NCBI GenBank assembly: GCA_030220185.1 | Contig: JASPKZ010000419.1 | Span: forward strand, 3,305,501-3,369,500 | DNA from: Diploptera punctata | Taxonomy: Eukaryota; Arthropoda; Insecta; Blattodea; Blaberidae | Direction of reading: 5' to 3' | Length of the DNA: 64,000 nt | Shown here: positions 31,878 to 43,919 of the stretch, piece by piece | Layout of the letters: the number at the start of each line of letters is the position of its first letter | Position numbering within the stretch: position 1 is the first letter of the stretch | Notes under the pieces: model-generated | Databases searched by the model: none | What the model was told of the DNA's origin: nothing | Seen by the model: the letters and a program-made list of their open reading frames with translations, nothing else | Made by a program: the position numbers and the translations under genes

Positions 31878-34800
31878 ATGTTAAACAGAATTAAGCATTC
31901 ATACAAGAACAGAGAGCCCAAGAAGCTCGTGGATTCCGAGGAGCCAAACGAGCCTGACGAGGGCGAGAAGCTCGAAAAGACTGCGAATACCTAGGAGCCC
32001 GAGGAACTATAGGAAACCGCGGAGATCGAGGAGCCCGAGGAGGTCGAGGAACACGAGGAGATAGAGGAACCCGAGGAGGTAGAGGAACCCGAGCAAGTAG
32101 AGGAACCCGAGGAGGTAGAGGAACCCGAGGAAGTAGAGGAACCCGCGGAGGTCGATGAACACGAGGAGGTCGAGGAGCTATAGGAACTCGCGGAGATCGA
32201 GGAGCCCGAGGAGGTCGAGGAACACGAGGAGGTAGAGGAACACGAGCAAGTAGAGGAACCCGAGGAGGTAGAGGAACCCGAGCTGGTAGAGGAACCCGAG
32301 CAGGTAGAGAAACCCAAGCAGGTAGAGGAACCCGCGGAGGTAGAGAAACCCGAGCAGGTAGAGGAACCCGAGGAGGTAGAGGAACCCTAGGAGGTAGAGG
32401 AACCCGAGGAGGTAGAGGAACCCGAGGAGGTAGAGGAACCCGAGGAGGTATAGGAACCCGAGGAGGTAGAGTAACCCGAGGAGGTAGAGGTACCCGAGGA
32501 GGTAGAGGAACCCGAGGAGGTAGAGGTACCCGAGGAGGTAGGGGAACCCGAGGAGGTAGGGGAACCCGAGGAAGTAGAGGAAGCCGAGGAACCCGAGGAG
32601 GTACAGGAACCCGAGGGAGTAGAGGAATCCGAGGGGGTAGAGGAACCCGAGGGGGTAGGGGAACCCGGGGGGTAGAGGAACCCGACGAGGTAGAGGAACC
32701 CGAGGAGGTAGAGGAACCCACGGAGGTAGAGGAAACCGAGGAGGCAGAGGAACCCGAGGAGGCAGAGGAACCCGAGGAGGGAGAGGAACCCGAGGAGGGA
32801 GAGGAACCCGAGGAGGGAGAGGAACCCGAGGAGGTAGAGGAACCCGAGGAGGTAGAGGAACCCGAGGAGGTAGAGAAACCCGAGGAGGTAGAGGAACCCA
32901 AGGAGGTAGAGGAACCCGAGGAGGTAGAGGAACCCGAGGAGGTTGAGGAACCCGAGGAGGTAGAGGAACCCGAGGAGGTAGAGGAACCCGAGGAGAGGAA
33001 CCCGAGGAGGTAGAGGAACCCGAGGAGGTAGAGGAACCCGAGGAGGTAGAGGAACCCGAGGAGGTAGAGGAACCCGAGGAGGTAGAGGAACCCGAGGAGG
33101 TAGAGGAACCCGAGGAGGTAGAGGAACCCGAGGAGGTAGAGGAACCCGAGGAGGTAGAGGAACCCGCGGAGGTTGAGGAACCCGCGGAGGTTGAGGAACC
33201 CGAGGAGGTAGAGGAACCCGAGGAGGTAGAGGAACCCGAGGAGGTAGAGGAACCCGAGGAGGTAGAGGAACCCGAGGAGGTAGAGGAACCCGAGGAGGTA
33301 GAGGAACCCGAGGAGGTAGAGGAACCCGAGGAGGTAGAGGAACCCGAGGAGGTAGAGGAACCCGAGGAGGTAGAGGAACCCGAGGAGGTAGAGGAACCCG
33401 AGGAGGTAGAGGAACCCGAGGAGGTAGAGGAACCCGAGGAGGTAGAGGAACCCGAGGAGGTAGAGGAACCCGAGGAGGTAGAGGAACCCGAGGAGGTAGA
33501 GGAACCCGAGGAGGTAGAGGAACCCGAGGAGGTAGAGGAACCCGAGGAGGTAGAGGAACCCGAGGAGGTAGAGGAACCCGAGGAGGTAGAGGAACCCGAG
33601 GAGGTAGAGGAACCCGAGGAGGTAGAGGAACCCGAGGAGGTAGAGGAACCCGAGGAGGTAGAGGAACCCGCAGAGGTTGAGGAACCCGAGGAGGTAGAGG
33701 AACCCGAGGAGGTAGAGGAACCCGAGGAGGTAGAGGAACCCGAGGAGGTAGAGGAACCCGAGGAGGTAGAGGAACCCGAGCAGGTAGAGGAACCCGAGCA
33801 GGTAGAGGAACCCGAGCAGGTAGAGGAACCCGAGGAGGTAGAGGAACCCGAGGAGGTAGAGGAACCCGAGGAGGTAGAGGAACCCGAGGAGGTAGAGGAA
33901 CCCGAGGAGGTAGAGGAACCCGAGGAGGTAGAGGAACCCGAGGAGGTAGAGGAACCCGAGGAGGTAGAGGAACCCGAGGAGGTAGAGGAACCCGAGGAGG
34001 TAGAGGAACCCGAGGAGGTAGAGGAACCCGAGGAGGTAGAGGAACCCGAGGAGGTAGAGGAACCCGAGGAGGTAGAGGAACCCGAGGAGGTAGAGGAACC
34101 CGAGGAGGTAGAGGAACCCGAGGAGGTAGAGGAACCCGAGGAGGTAGAGGAACCCGAGGAGGTAGAGGAACCCGAGGAGGTAGAGGAACCCGAGGAGGTA
34201 GAGGAACCCGAGAGGTAGAGGAACCCGAGGAGGTAGAGGAACCCGAGGAGGTAGAGGAACCCGAGGAGGTAGAGGAACCCGAGGAGGTAGAGGAACCCGA
34301 GGAGGTAGAGGAACCCGAGGAGGTAGAGGAACCCGAGGAGGTAGAGGAACCCGAGGAGGTAGAGGAACCCGAGGAGGTAGAGGACCCGAGGAGGTAGAGG
34401 AACCCGAGGAGGTAGAGGAACCCGAGGAGGTTGAGGAACCCGAGGAGGTAGAGGAACCCGAGGAGGTAGAGGAACCCGAGGAGGTAGAGGAACCCGAGGA
34501 GGTAGAGGAACCCGAGGAGGTAGAGGAACCCGAGCAGGTAGAGGAACCCGAGCAGGTAGAGGAACCCGAGGAGGTAGAGGAACCGAGGAGGTAGAGGAAC
34601 CCGAGGAGGTAGAGGAACCCGAGGAGGTAGAGGAACCCGAGGAGGTCGAGGAACACGAGGAGGTAGAGGAACTCGAGGACGTCGAGGAACTCGAGGACGT
34701 CGAGGAACTCGAAGACGTCGAGGAACTCGAGGAGGTGGAGGAACCCGAGGAGGTGGAGGAACCCGAGGAGGTGGAGGAACCCGAGGAGGTGGAGGAACCC

Positions 34801-37216
34801 GAGGAGGTGGAGGAACCCGAGGAGGTGGAGGAACCCGAGGAGGTGGAGGAACCCGAGGAGGTGGAGGAACCCGAGGAGGTGGAGGAACCCGAGGAGGTGG
34901 AGGAACCCGAGGAGGTGGAGGAACCCGAGGAGGTGGAGGAACCCGAGGAGGTGGAGGAACCCGAGGAGGTGGAGGAACCCGAGGAGGTAGAGGAACCCGA
35001 GGAGGTAGAGGAACCCGAGGAGGTAGAGGAACCCGAGGAGGTAGAGGAACCCGAGGAGGTAGAGGAACCCGAGGAGGTAGAGGAACCCGAGGAGGTAGAG
35101 GAACCCGAGGAGGTAGAGGAACCCGAGGAGGTAGAGGAACCCGAGGAGGTAGAGGAACCCGAGGAGGTAGAGGAACCCGAGGAGGTAGAGGAACCCGAGG
35201 AGGTAGAGGAACCCGAGGAGGTAGAGGAACCCGAGGAGGTAGAGGAACCCGAGGAGGTAGAGGAACCCGAGGAGGTAGAGGAACCCGAGGAGGTAGAGGA
35301 ACCCGAGGAGGTAGAGGAAGCCGAGGAGGTAGAGGAACCCGAGGAGGTAGAGGAACCCGAGGAGGTAGAGGAACCCGAGGAGGTAGAGGAACCCGAGGAG
35401 GTATAGGAACCCGAGGAGGTAGAGGAACCCGAGGAGGTAGAGGAACCCGAGGAGGTAGAGGAACCCGAGGAGAAGAGGAACCCGAGGAGGGAGGGAGAGG
35501 AACACGAGGAGGGAGAGGAACCCGAGGAGGTAGAGGAAACCGAGGAGGTAGAGGAACCCGAGGAGGTCGAGGAACCCGAGGAGGTCGAGGAACCCGAGGA
35601 GGTCGAGGAACACGAGGGAGGTTAGAGGAACAGAGGGGGGGTGAGGAGAACCCGAGGGTTGGTGAGAGGAACCCGAGGGGTGAGAGGAACCCGAGGGGGC
35701 CCAGAGGAACCCGAGGGGGCGAGAGGAACCCGAGGAGGCAGAGGAACCCGAGGGAGGCAGAGGGAACCGAGGAGGCAGAGGAACCCGAGGAGGCAGAGGA
35801 ACCCGAGGAGGTAGAGGAACCCGAGGAGGTAGAGGAACCCGAGGAGGTAGAGGAACCCGAGGAGGTAGAGGAACCCGAGGAGGTAGAGGAACCCGAGGAG
35901 GTAGAGGAACCCGAGGAGGTAGAGGGAACCCGAGGAGGTAGAGGAACCCGAGGAGGTAGGAGGAACCCCGCGCGGAGGAGGTAGAGGAACCCGAGGAGGT
36001 AGAGGAACCCGAGGAGGTAGAGGAACCCGAGGAGGTAGAGGAACCCGAGGAGGTAGAGGAACCCGAGGAGGTAGAGGAACCCGAGGAGGTAGAGGAACCC
36101 GAGGAGGTAGAGGAACCCGAGGAGGTAGAGGAACCCGAGGAGGTAGAGGAACCCGAGGAGGTAGAGGAACCCGAGGAGGTAGAGGAACCCGAGGAGGTAG
36201 AGGAACCCGAGGAGGTAGAGGAACCCGAGGAGGTAGAGGAACCCGAGGAGGTAGAGGAACCCGAGGAGGTAGAGGAACCCGAGGAGGTAGAGGAACCCGA
36301 GGATGTAGAGGAACCGGGGGATGTAGAGGAACCCGCGGAGGTTGAGGAACCCGAGGAGGTAGAGGAACCCGAGGAGGTAGAGGAACCCGAGGAGGTAGAG
36401 GAACCCGAGGAGGTAGAGGAACTCGAGGCGGTCGAGGAACCCGAGGCGGTCGAGGAACCCGAGGGGGTAGATGAACCCGAGGAGGTAGAGGTAGAGGAAC
36501 CCGAGGGCGTAGAGGAACCCGAGGGCGTAGAGGAACCCGAGGGCGTAGAGGAACCCGAGGAGGCAGAGGAACCCGAGGAGGCAGAGGAACCCGAGGAGGC
36601 AGAGGAACCCGAGGAGGCAGAGGAACCCGAGGAGGCAGAGGAACCCGAGGAGGTAGAGGAACCCGAGGATGTAGAGGAACCCGAGGAGGTAGAGGAACCC
36701 GAGGAGGTAGAGGAACCCGAGGAGGTAGAGGAACCCGTGGAGGTAGAGGAACCCGAGGAGGTAGAGGAACCCGAGGAGGTAGAGGAACCCGAGGAGGTAG
36801 AGGAACTCGAGGAGGTAGAGGAACCCGAGGAGGTAGAGGAACCCGAGGAGGTAGAGGAACCCGAGGCGGTCGAGGAACCCGAGGCTGTCGAGGAACCCGA
36901 GGGCGTAGAGGAACCCGAGGGCGTAGAGGAACCCGAGGGCGTAGAGGAACCAGAGGAGGTAGAGGAACCCGAGGAGGTAGAGGAAGCCGAGGAGGTAGAG
37001 GAACCCGAGGAGGTAGAGGAACCCGAGGAAGTAGAGGAACACGAGGAGGTAGAGGAACACGAGGACGTCGAGGAACACGAGGAACGCGAGGAGGTCGAGG
37101 AGGTAGAGGAGGTAGAGGAAGTCGAGGAACCCGAGGCGGTAGAGGAATGCGTGTATGAACTAATTAAAAGTCCTTGTATCAATTATGTGGAGGCAGATAT
37201 TCGTGTACTCTTATAA
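31878..37216 (+). pseudogene. Possible repeat-protein gene expanded beyond coding capacity
   Basis: The plus frame starts at ATG 31878 with non-repeat residues ([19 protein letters not shown]) and enters an acidic stretch that becomes EEPEEV repeats, with an in-frame TAG at 31992-31994 and later stops and frameshifts. At the far end the frame open from 36737 leaves the repeat with [20 protein letters not shown] and stops at 37216. Non-repeat residues at both ends in the repeat frame could mean an ancestral acidic repeat protein, or chance. Interrupted as it stands. Confidence 0.3.
31908..37150 (+). repeat. 5.2-kb minisatellite of an 18-bp unit (Glu-rich coding pattern)
   Basis: Around 285 copies of GAGGAACCCGAGGAGGTA, read on the plus strand as E-E-P-E-E-V. 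The two ends are diverse (His, Gln, Ala, Asp and Leu substitutions by single bases); the centre is homogenised. A block with GTG for GTA covers 34735-34985. Single-base indels break the frame at 32665, 34210, 34383, 34583 and in 35450-35970. The strand is rich in purines and GG doublets. Long open frames on the opposite strand follow from the lack of stop codons in the repeat and are not genes. Confidence 0.97.
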
Positions 37217-38230
37217 TCGTTAATCTTACACCTGGGAGCTAAATAGTGACTTCTAGATTTGCCGATTTTTTCGCAAATTTGAAGCATTGTGCAGTGTTTC
37301 TATCTTCGTTTTTCGCGCCATCGCTAAAATTAGAATAAATTATTAGCAGTTTTTGTTTAATATATCAGTTGTTGTTAGAATAGCTTACATAACAACATGC
37401 GTAGTTAGCTTTCTGTTATTGTAATGGAAAATCTTACATTTTTAACTAAAAATATTTGTATTTAAAATAAGTGTTACGTAATATCCAGCAAATACACGTA
37501 CATAGACCTGATAATGCTTTCGTTTTTTAAACACTGACTTTATATGTAGTATAATATTTACATAATTTTTTGATGAGAGGAAATAATGTGTATACATTTT
37601 TCCATTAATCTTCTTTTGAGTGTGATTTCAAATTCTTAAAGTCTTACAGATCATATCTTTAACTTCGAAAGAAAAAAAATTAAATAGGCTAAAAGGATTC
37701 GTTCAGTTCACAGAGTAAATCCTTATATACTCTGTAATTTCATTTTTATTATATATTAATTGAAAATTATAATGTAGAAATAAAACATTTATTATATCAA
37801 GTTATATATATATATATCAGATCGTACAGTGTTCATTTTTTTAATTAATCACAGAAATTATAGTTGCTAGTAGTACAATCACCAATTTAACCTATTTAAA
37901 CTTATGTGTGGATTAGCGTGTTTGTTTGGTTTTGTAGGTCTAGAAATGAACCAAAATACTTCGCTCTTGGCATGAATCTATGTTTAACGCGCACTGTTAC
38001 AGGCCAATATTGGCAGAATATGTTATGAAACATGAAGCTTAAAAACGATACTGAGAACTGTTAACAGATTGTTACCGTAAGATGAATGATTATAGGTTAA
38101 GTCATGCTTCGATACGTCCTCAATGAAAGAGACATTTGGAATGTTTCAGAAAAGATGGACCGAGAAAGCTACACTGGAACCATTACAGGCTTTGGGCCTT
38201 AAACTATTTTGGAAGTAGAAGATGATGATA
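37217..38230. other. AT-rich DNA without recognisable features
   Basis: Contains a short (TA)n near 37806; nothing else recognised. Confidence 0.4.
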
Positions 38231-38529
38231 TCCATCCATCCATAATAATTCTGCCCGAGGCGTTGTTCACACTGAAATCATAGCATTTTCGTGCTATGCA
38301 TTGCAGCTTAAATAGGGAATTATAGGTGTGGTAGCTTGTCGTTGCTTTCCACACCGGTGAAGGATAATGATAATGATAAGGATGATGATGATGCCGGATG
38401 ATTTGGGTCCTAATATTCCTGACGTTTGTCTTATAGGTGAGGAAAAATCCGAAATAAGCATCACCCAGGAGAGCCTGGGGCCCGCTGCTTGACAAGGTAG
38501 CACGCTACCCCCAGACCACAGCGGTGGAC
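38231..38529 (-). mobile_element. tRNA-derived SINE, family 1
   Basis: Plus strand TCCATCCATCCATAATAATT (tail) to AGACCACAGCGGTGGAC (head). The head is slightly shortened around the B box. Confidence 0.9.
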
Positions 38530-38924
38530 TATACAGTATGTATACAGGGTGTTAATGAATAACATCGACAAACTTTCAGGTATTGTAGTGGAGAGTTAGC
38601 CGAACATTTAGAGATTAGGAACTTGGAGTGTCTGGAGCCAAATTTTTGAAGTTACGACTTTTTTTATACTGGACGTTTGTACTCATTATTTAACAATGAA
38701 GCAAACTGAGAATGTGGTTGTCTTGGGAATACTTCAGTTTTGCTCCAACAATAGGCTAACCATAGTTTTAATTGCAAATATAGCAGCATTTTCAAAATTT
38801 TGAGTCATGAAGTAATGGGCAGTTGATCTTTCGGCAAGAGCCAGTGTGCCACTTACAATCTGTAATTCCTGTCTTGTCATGCATTCATTCGTAATATTAT
38901 ATGTCTGGCAGTTTAAATCTCGTT

Positions 38925-38992
38925 TGTAGTAATAGCTCAGTCGGTAGCATGCTTAACACTAAATGTTGTAATGCTGGGTTCGAATCTCTCTT
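38925..38992 (+). pseudogene. tRNA-like module in mariner-like copy 1
   Basis: AATAGCTCAGTCGGTAGC (A box) and GGGTTCGAATCTC (B box) with tRNA spacing, followed by CTTCGTTTTTG. Copy 2 has a similar module at the same relative position. Confidence 0.6.
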
Positions 38993-39263
38993 CTTCGTTT
39001 TTGTATTTTTATTGTCTTTTTTATTTTTATTCAGAGGAGTATATTGATTATGTAGTTAGTTAATTGACTTTCTCGCATTCTATTTAGGCATAACTATTTA
39101 TTTTGAATTAATTACATAAAATGCACACGTAAAAAATCTTTTTAAAATACTGTACATTTAGACTGTTCATACCGACTGCTCATGCGCGTGCCCGTGATAC
39201 TAGTCTGTTTGAATATTGCTTTGTATCTTGTAGGAGCATCATTGTTTACATTGATGTGAACGT

Positions 39264-40289
39264 TATGGCTAATGTTTATGCATTCAATGAATAAACAGAT
39301 ATGCATTATGTTTATGGTGAGGCAAGAGAAAATGTGCATGTAGCTGCATAAATGTACAGAGAAATATATCCTGGCAGACAACATCCTCATCATTCAACTT
39401 TCCGAACCATTCACCAGTGTCTACGGGAAAATTGGAACACTGGTGGTGCATTAACCGGATTCCGGCGCAAGACGAACTCGTCGTACGCTGGATTTCGAAG
39501 AAGAGGTGCTCGACAGAATTCGAGAGAATCCTTCTACCAGTAAACGAGCAATTGCACGTGCCATGGGTACAAACCACCTCAGCGTGTGGCAGGTCTTGCA
39601 GGAAGAAGGGCCCACCCCTTCCACTTGTTGAAGATAAAGTGACTTCGGATCTCGCGTGCAGTTTTGTAACTGGGTCCTTGTGCAGCTGGTTGAACAGCCT
39701 GATTTCTTTTCGAGAGTGCTTTTCACTGACGAGACTTATTTTACTAGCAAAGGGGTTGTACTAAACCAGAGGAATAGCCATATATTGGAACATGAACGTC
39801 CATTTCCCATTGTAGAGAGAGTCTATCAACACATGTTCGCCGTTAACATATGGGTGGGTATAATTTCCAATTACATCATGGTCCCTATCTTCTGTTCCCA
39901 CGATTAAATTGATCATGTGTACAAGCAGTTTTTTTATACACGTACTTCCTGTATTTCTGAAAGAAGTCCATCTTGAATATCCGACATCAGATGTGAATCC
40001 AGCATGACAATGTTCTTTCTCACTTTGACAGGAATGTAAGTAACCGTCTGGATAATGTCTTCGCGGACGTTGCATTGGTCGCGGCGGTCCTGTAGTGTGG
40101 CCTCCATGTTCACCTGATCTCATTCCTCCAAATTTCTTCTTATGGGAACACCTTAAGAGCCTCGTGTATCAGACTCCCGTGGACTCTAATGAGGGGTTAC
40201 TGGCGATAAATTTGGCTGCCTGTAACGAAATCAGACATACTCCTGGAATCTTCGAAGGAGTGCGAGTATCATTTCTGCGCAGATGAAAT
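39264..40289 (+). pseudogene. Mariner-like transposase (DUF4817 type), decayed
   Basis: Fragments in three frames, in order: ATG near 39264 and DMHYVYG; YPGRQHPHHSTFRTIHQCLR (helix-turn-helix region); SKRAIARAMG-like remnant; FFSRVLFTDETYFTSKGVV (first catalytic Asp) and RNSHILE; FAVNIWVGIISNYIMVP; and MWPPCSPDLIPPNFFLWEHL (third catalytic Asp in SPDL) with VYQTPVD. Several frameshifts and stops make it inactive. The layout matches DUF4817 plus DDE proteins common in arthropods. Confidence 0.85.
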
Positions 40290-40328
40290 TTGTGCTTACT
40301 CCATCAAGGGCAACATTTTGAATATTAC

Positions 40329-40412
40329 ATATCAGGAGCTCGGAGGAGGAAGGGCGAATGTAAATAAACTACTGTTATAAGATTCGACCTTTCTTCCCCG
40401 AGCTCCTGATAT
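40329..40412. terminator. Strong stem-loop after the transposase
   Basis: ATATCAGGAGCTCGG and CCGAGCTCCTGATAT form a perfect 15-bp stem, extended imperfectly by about 16 bp (GAGGAAGGGCGAAT / ATTCGACCTTTCTTC) around a 22-nt loop. It lies about 40 bp past the transposase stop. A terminator or 3' UTR role is inference. Confidence 0.5.
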
Positions 40413-42314
40413 GATCTGGTTTTTGAAGCAAACATAAATATAGAGATTTTATTTTTCTGTATTTTTAAACCATGCCTCCTTTTCTAAGTGTACTGTAATA
40501 TAATAAAACAAGTTGGTTTTCATTTATTATTAATATTCCTGAATGTTAAAATCTTTACTGTAAAATGAGGCATGAACAACAAATTTGATTTCCTTTATTA
40601 TTCTTACACTGTCAATTCAAACATTAGTGGGTCTTAATGTAATTATTAATTTATTTTGTTATGCCTTTCCTTCATGTTTGTACTAAGTTTCACGTCATAA
40701 GACTTAATGCTACATCCATAGAGTATTATTATAACCTGAAGTAATGGTTACACTAATGCATAAATAACCTTGTTATTTCAATCGTCTGAACCATGTAATT
40801 TTCACTTACGAATACTTACTGTAGTTCCTAGTGTGTTATACAGCATTCTTTATTTTCCACTACTACAGAATATTGTTGTTTATTAATTTCGTGCACCATA
40901 CTAAAATAAATTCTACAGTATTTTGTACTAAATTTCCAAACATCTTTCACAATAAAGAAAGAAAGAACAAATAAAAAAATAAAAATAAAAGATCGGCATG
41001 TCTGAGCCTTGAATCTCACTTTCCGAACGGAGGATATTTTATACCTGTCACGTTACTAATGAGCTAAATAGTCGCAGGAAGATAACCCGCAAAAGAAGGC
41101 TGTATTATGTAACAGCTTATCAACGAAATCTTTGAAATATTGTCAGTGTACTGGCTCCTAACACATTTAATATTATAACGTCCAAATTTGAACATATAGA
41201 TTACATATTGCATATCTCGAATTATTTATCTAAGACTCCTCTACGATAACATGCAACGCGCCACATTGTAACATTAATGTCAAGGAAAAATCAATTACAG
41301 CATTTCAAATCATAATGGCAAAGACTTCCTTGCAGTACATCTACTCCGACTTAACATCTTCCCATCACCGGGTTGTGTTTCGTGTTGTGATAGGATAGTG
41401 CCATGAATTAGGACCTTATGAAAGTTTGTACTGATTTGAAAACCTCCAATTTAATCTCATGGCGAATTATAATAGGAACTTTACCTAAAAGTGACTTTGC
41501 TCCTAATGTCAGGGCCTTAAATTATATATATTTATAATGTTACTGTGTCACTAAATACAGTATGTCGTGCAATAAAAGTTGTAACGATTTATTTTACCAA
41601 TAATCTCGATTAATGTTAAAGATAGAATCTGTAATATTAAGATCGGAATATTTTCCTATCTTCTAAATATTGTTCTCCCATAATGAATACATGATTCTTA
41701 ACTCGAGTAAAATTGTAAGAAACTACATTTATCAGTCATTATTTTAGGGATTTTGCTATAAGCATTATAAGGTTCAGAGATTTGAAGTGCTGCAAATTGA
41801 CGATCTTTCAGCACATGAGGATGAAGCATTTCACCAAGTTTTCTTCATTCACTTCTTTTCGGATGCTCTCTAAATTGGCGAAGAAAACAGATAATAATTA
41901 TTTCTTGAGAGTCCTGCTAGTGTTTACCACAATGTAGTGAACGTGTAATTATCTTCTATAATGATCCAATAAACACTAGAACATAATAGTATACAGCGAT
42001 AAGCCAATTAAAATAATTGAAAATATTAACAAGTCATCTGCTCTATAATTTCACAATTTACATAATCTACGAATTTAAAGTAAATTAATGTGTTTTATAA
42101 TCATTTGGTAATTATGTAGTAGGTACGTCTTTTGAACTAGTTCAATTCAGCAAAACCTTTTACGTTATTCTAGTGACGATTCTTATAAACGATCAAGTTA
42201 TAATAAATACCAATTTCTCCAAAATAAGTCATCTTAAAACCTAACAAACTAAAATCCAACCTAATAGCGTATGCTATATAATAAAGGCAAATAACTGGCT
42301 AGTGTGAGTCATTT

Positions 42315-42655
42315 TTGTCTCGTGTCGTAGCCGAGTGGTTAAGGTAGGATGCCTTGGAGCAAAAATACTGGAATTGCGCTGGTAACAGTCTCCGTGGAGG
42401 AAGATATATTCTCATGGAATTTCGGCCAGTATGGAACCGGTCCCCACTCAGCATCGTGACACATTTGGACAGCTACAATAAGTAGCAGCTCCAGGTTAGA
42501 AAACCAGTTATAACGACCTTGGGGACCCGACACGCTGACCACATGTCGCTCCTACACTGGCTGGATGATTGTCTACGTCTGTGATGAACACATTGGTTGT
42601 GAAGCCAGCAGCCGGCTGGTGTGCCAAAGGCCTTCTACGCCTGTCGCGCCATGTT
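42315..42655 (+). mobile_element. tRNA-derived SINE, family 4 (Ser/Leu-like head)
   Basis: GTCGTAGCCGAGTGGTTAAGG is a Ser/Leu tRNA-type A-box region. The body has TCTCATGGAATTTCGGCCAG and GACCACATGTCGCTCC, then GCCAGCAGCCGGCTGG. A second copy lies at 57985-58170. Confidence 0.75.
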
Positions 42656-42819
42656 AGAATGAGTAATTTTAGTTAGCTTCTAAACTAAACACCGATCTGT
42701 TTAAATGTGAACTAAAACTAAACATATTACGTGTAAATAGTAAAAGGAAAGGAGTTGCTAGTCGTCTTGATATCGCTAACTCAAATTAGCTTGGGAATCT
42801 GTGCGAGCTAACTCTCTGA

Positions 42820-43335
42820 ATCTGTAGATTCATGGCTGCGCAAATATAAACTCTCCATATTGCCATAACCCGAACTAATATTTTTCAGTCATTCATATGT
42901 AATTTTCCTCACTCAGATCGTGGATAATGTTTGTTATTCCCCCACCTCATTCTTGGCTGTACCTACTGTAACCTCTATTTCTTATTTACTGTGTATAGTT
43001 TCCAATTCCCTCTTTTATTCCCCATCCGTTCTACAAGTCATGCCCTTGCAATTTAAGAGATTAACTCTTCTTAATACATCGGACTTCCCACGAAAGTCAT
43101 GTAGCTCTCTCTTATGGAAAGTCTTCTCCTATCACCTGTCTGTTTGTCTCTCTTTGGTCCAAACATTTTCATAAAAACTTCTTACTCTAATACTTGTAAC
43201 GTTATCTCCTCCCAGAATGTAAGAGTCTGTGTTTTGTATCCATGTAAAATTATTGTGAGGATAATTGGTGTGAAAATTTGCATTCTAACGTTTTTATAGA
43301 GAAGTTGCAGTTTCGGGTGACCCTGCAATACGTAG
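42820..43335 (-). pseudogene. Old RTE 3' part
   Basis: Plus strand ATTCATGGCTGCGCAAATA, CCCCCACCTCATTCTTGGCT, GTCATGCCCTTGCAAT and CTTTGGTCCAAACATTTTC follow the RTE C-terminal region in reverse order. Many substitutions. Confidence 0.75.
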
Positions 43336-43836
43336 AAATGATCACTATGTGGATTCGAGTGAAGAGAAAAATGAACAGAAATTACGCGAGAGATAAGTCA
43401 AGTAATATATTTTTTATTATTATCGGAAATATATAAAGCCTATTTCGCCTTAAGGTATATTATGGTTTTATTTTGGGTCAAAGTTGTGGTACTTTATATA
43501 ATTTGATCTAAGCTTAAAGTTTAATTTTGTGATTCTTATTTAAGAATTCTACTTTCTGTAAAAGTTTGTACCTAACAAACAACTATCCACAAGACCTAGC
43601 CACTATAGTTGTTCGTGAATCTCTGAAAATCTTAAGGAATTACAGTATCACTGTAGAACATCTCATTCATGCGTCTACAACTGATTGTGTTACATTATCT
43701 CAATTTTTTAATTGTTTTATTATATCCACATACACTTGTTGTCATCCCTCAGTATTTTCGTTGTAACAGTATAGTTTGTCTCCAAGCAGCCTCAAATTGG
43801 GAGAAGTTTAATAAATAATTAAAAAAAAAGATACAC

Positions 43837-43859
43837 ATATATATATATATATATATATG

Positions 43860-43907
<48 letters not shown>
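43837..43907. repeat. (TA)n-(TG)n compound microsatellite
   Basis: TA run, then a TG run of about 20 units. Confidence 0.95.
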
Positions 43908-43909
<2 letters not shown>

Positions 43910-43919
43910 TATGTGTAAT

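Larger units (their letters stand above)
38541..41275 (+). mobile_element. DUF4817-type mariner-like element, copy 1
   Basis: The left end CAGGGTGTTAATGAA follows TATA, like the CAGGRTGTAAATGAA end of copy 2. Behind it GTAGTGGAGAGTTAG..AA.ATTTAGAGAT can be aligned with the complement of CTCGAATTATTTATCTAAG..TCCTCTAC near 41215-41250, giving diverged inverted ends. The interior carries a decayed transposase gene and tRNA-like modules on either side of it. The exact right terminus is not clear. Confidence 0.6.

Noticed and set aside
32030..37150. CRISPR-like array
   Set aside because: There are no unique spacers; it is a pure short tandem repeat in a eukaryotic context.
31891..37182. Open frames of more than 1,500 codons on the minus strand of the satellite
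   Set aside because: The 18-bp unit has no stop codon in several frames, so long frames arise automatically; they switch motif at each single-base indel and have no start context or unique domains.
38925..38992. A functional tRNA gene
   Set aside because: The boxes look good but the anticodon and acceptor stems cannot be paired convincingly.
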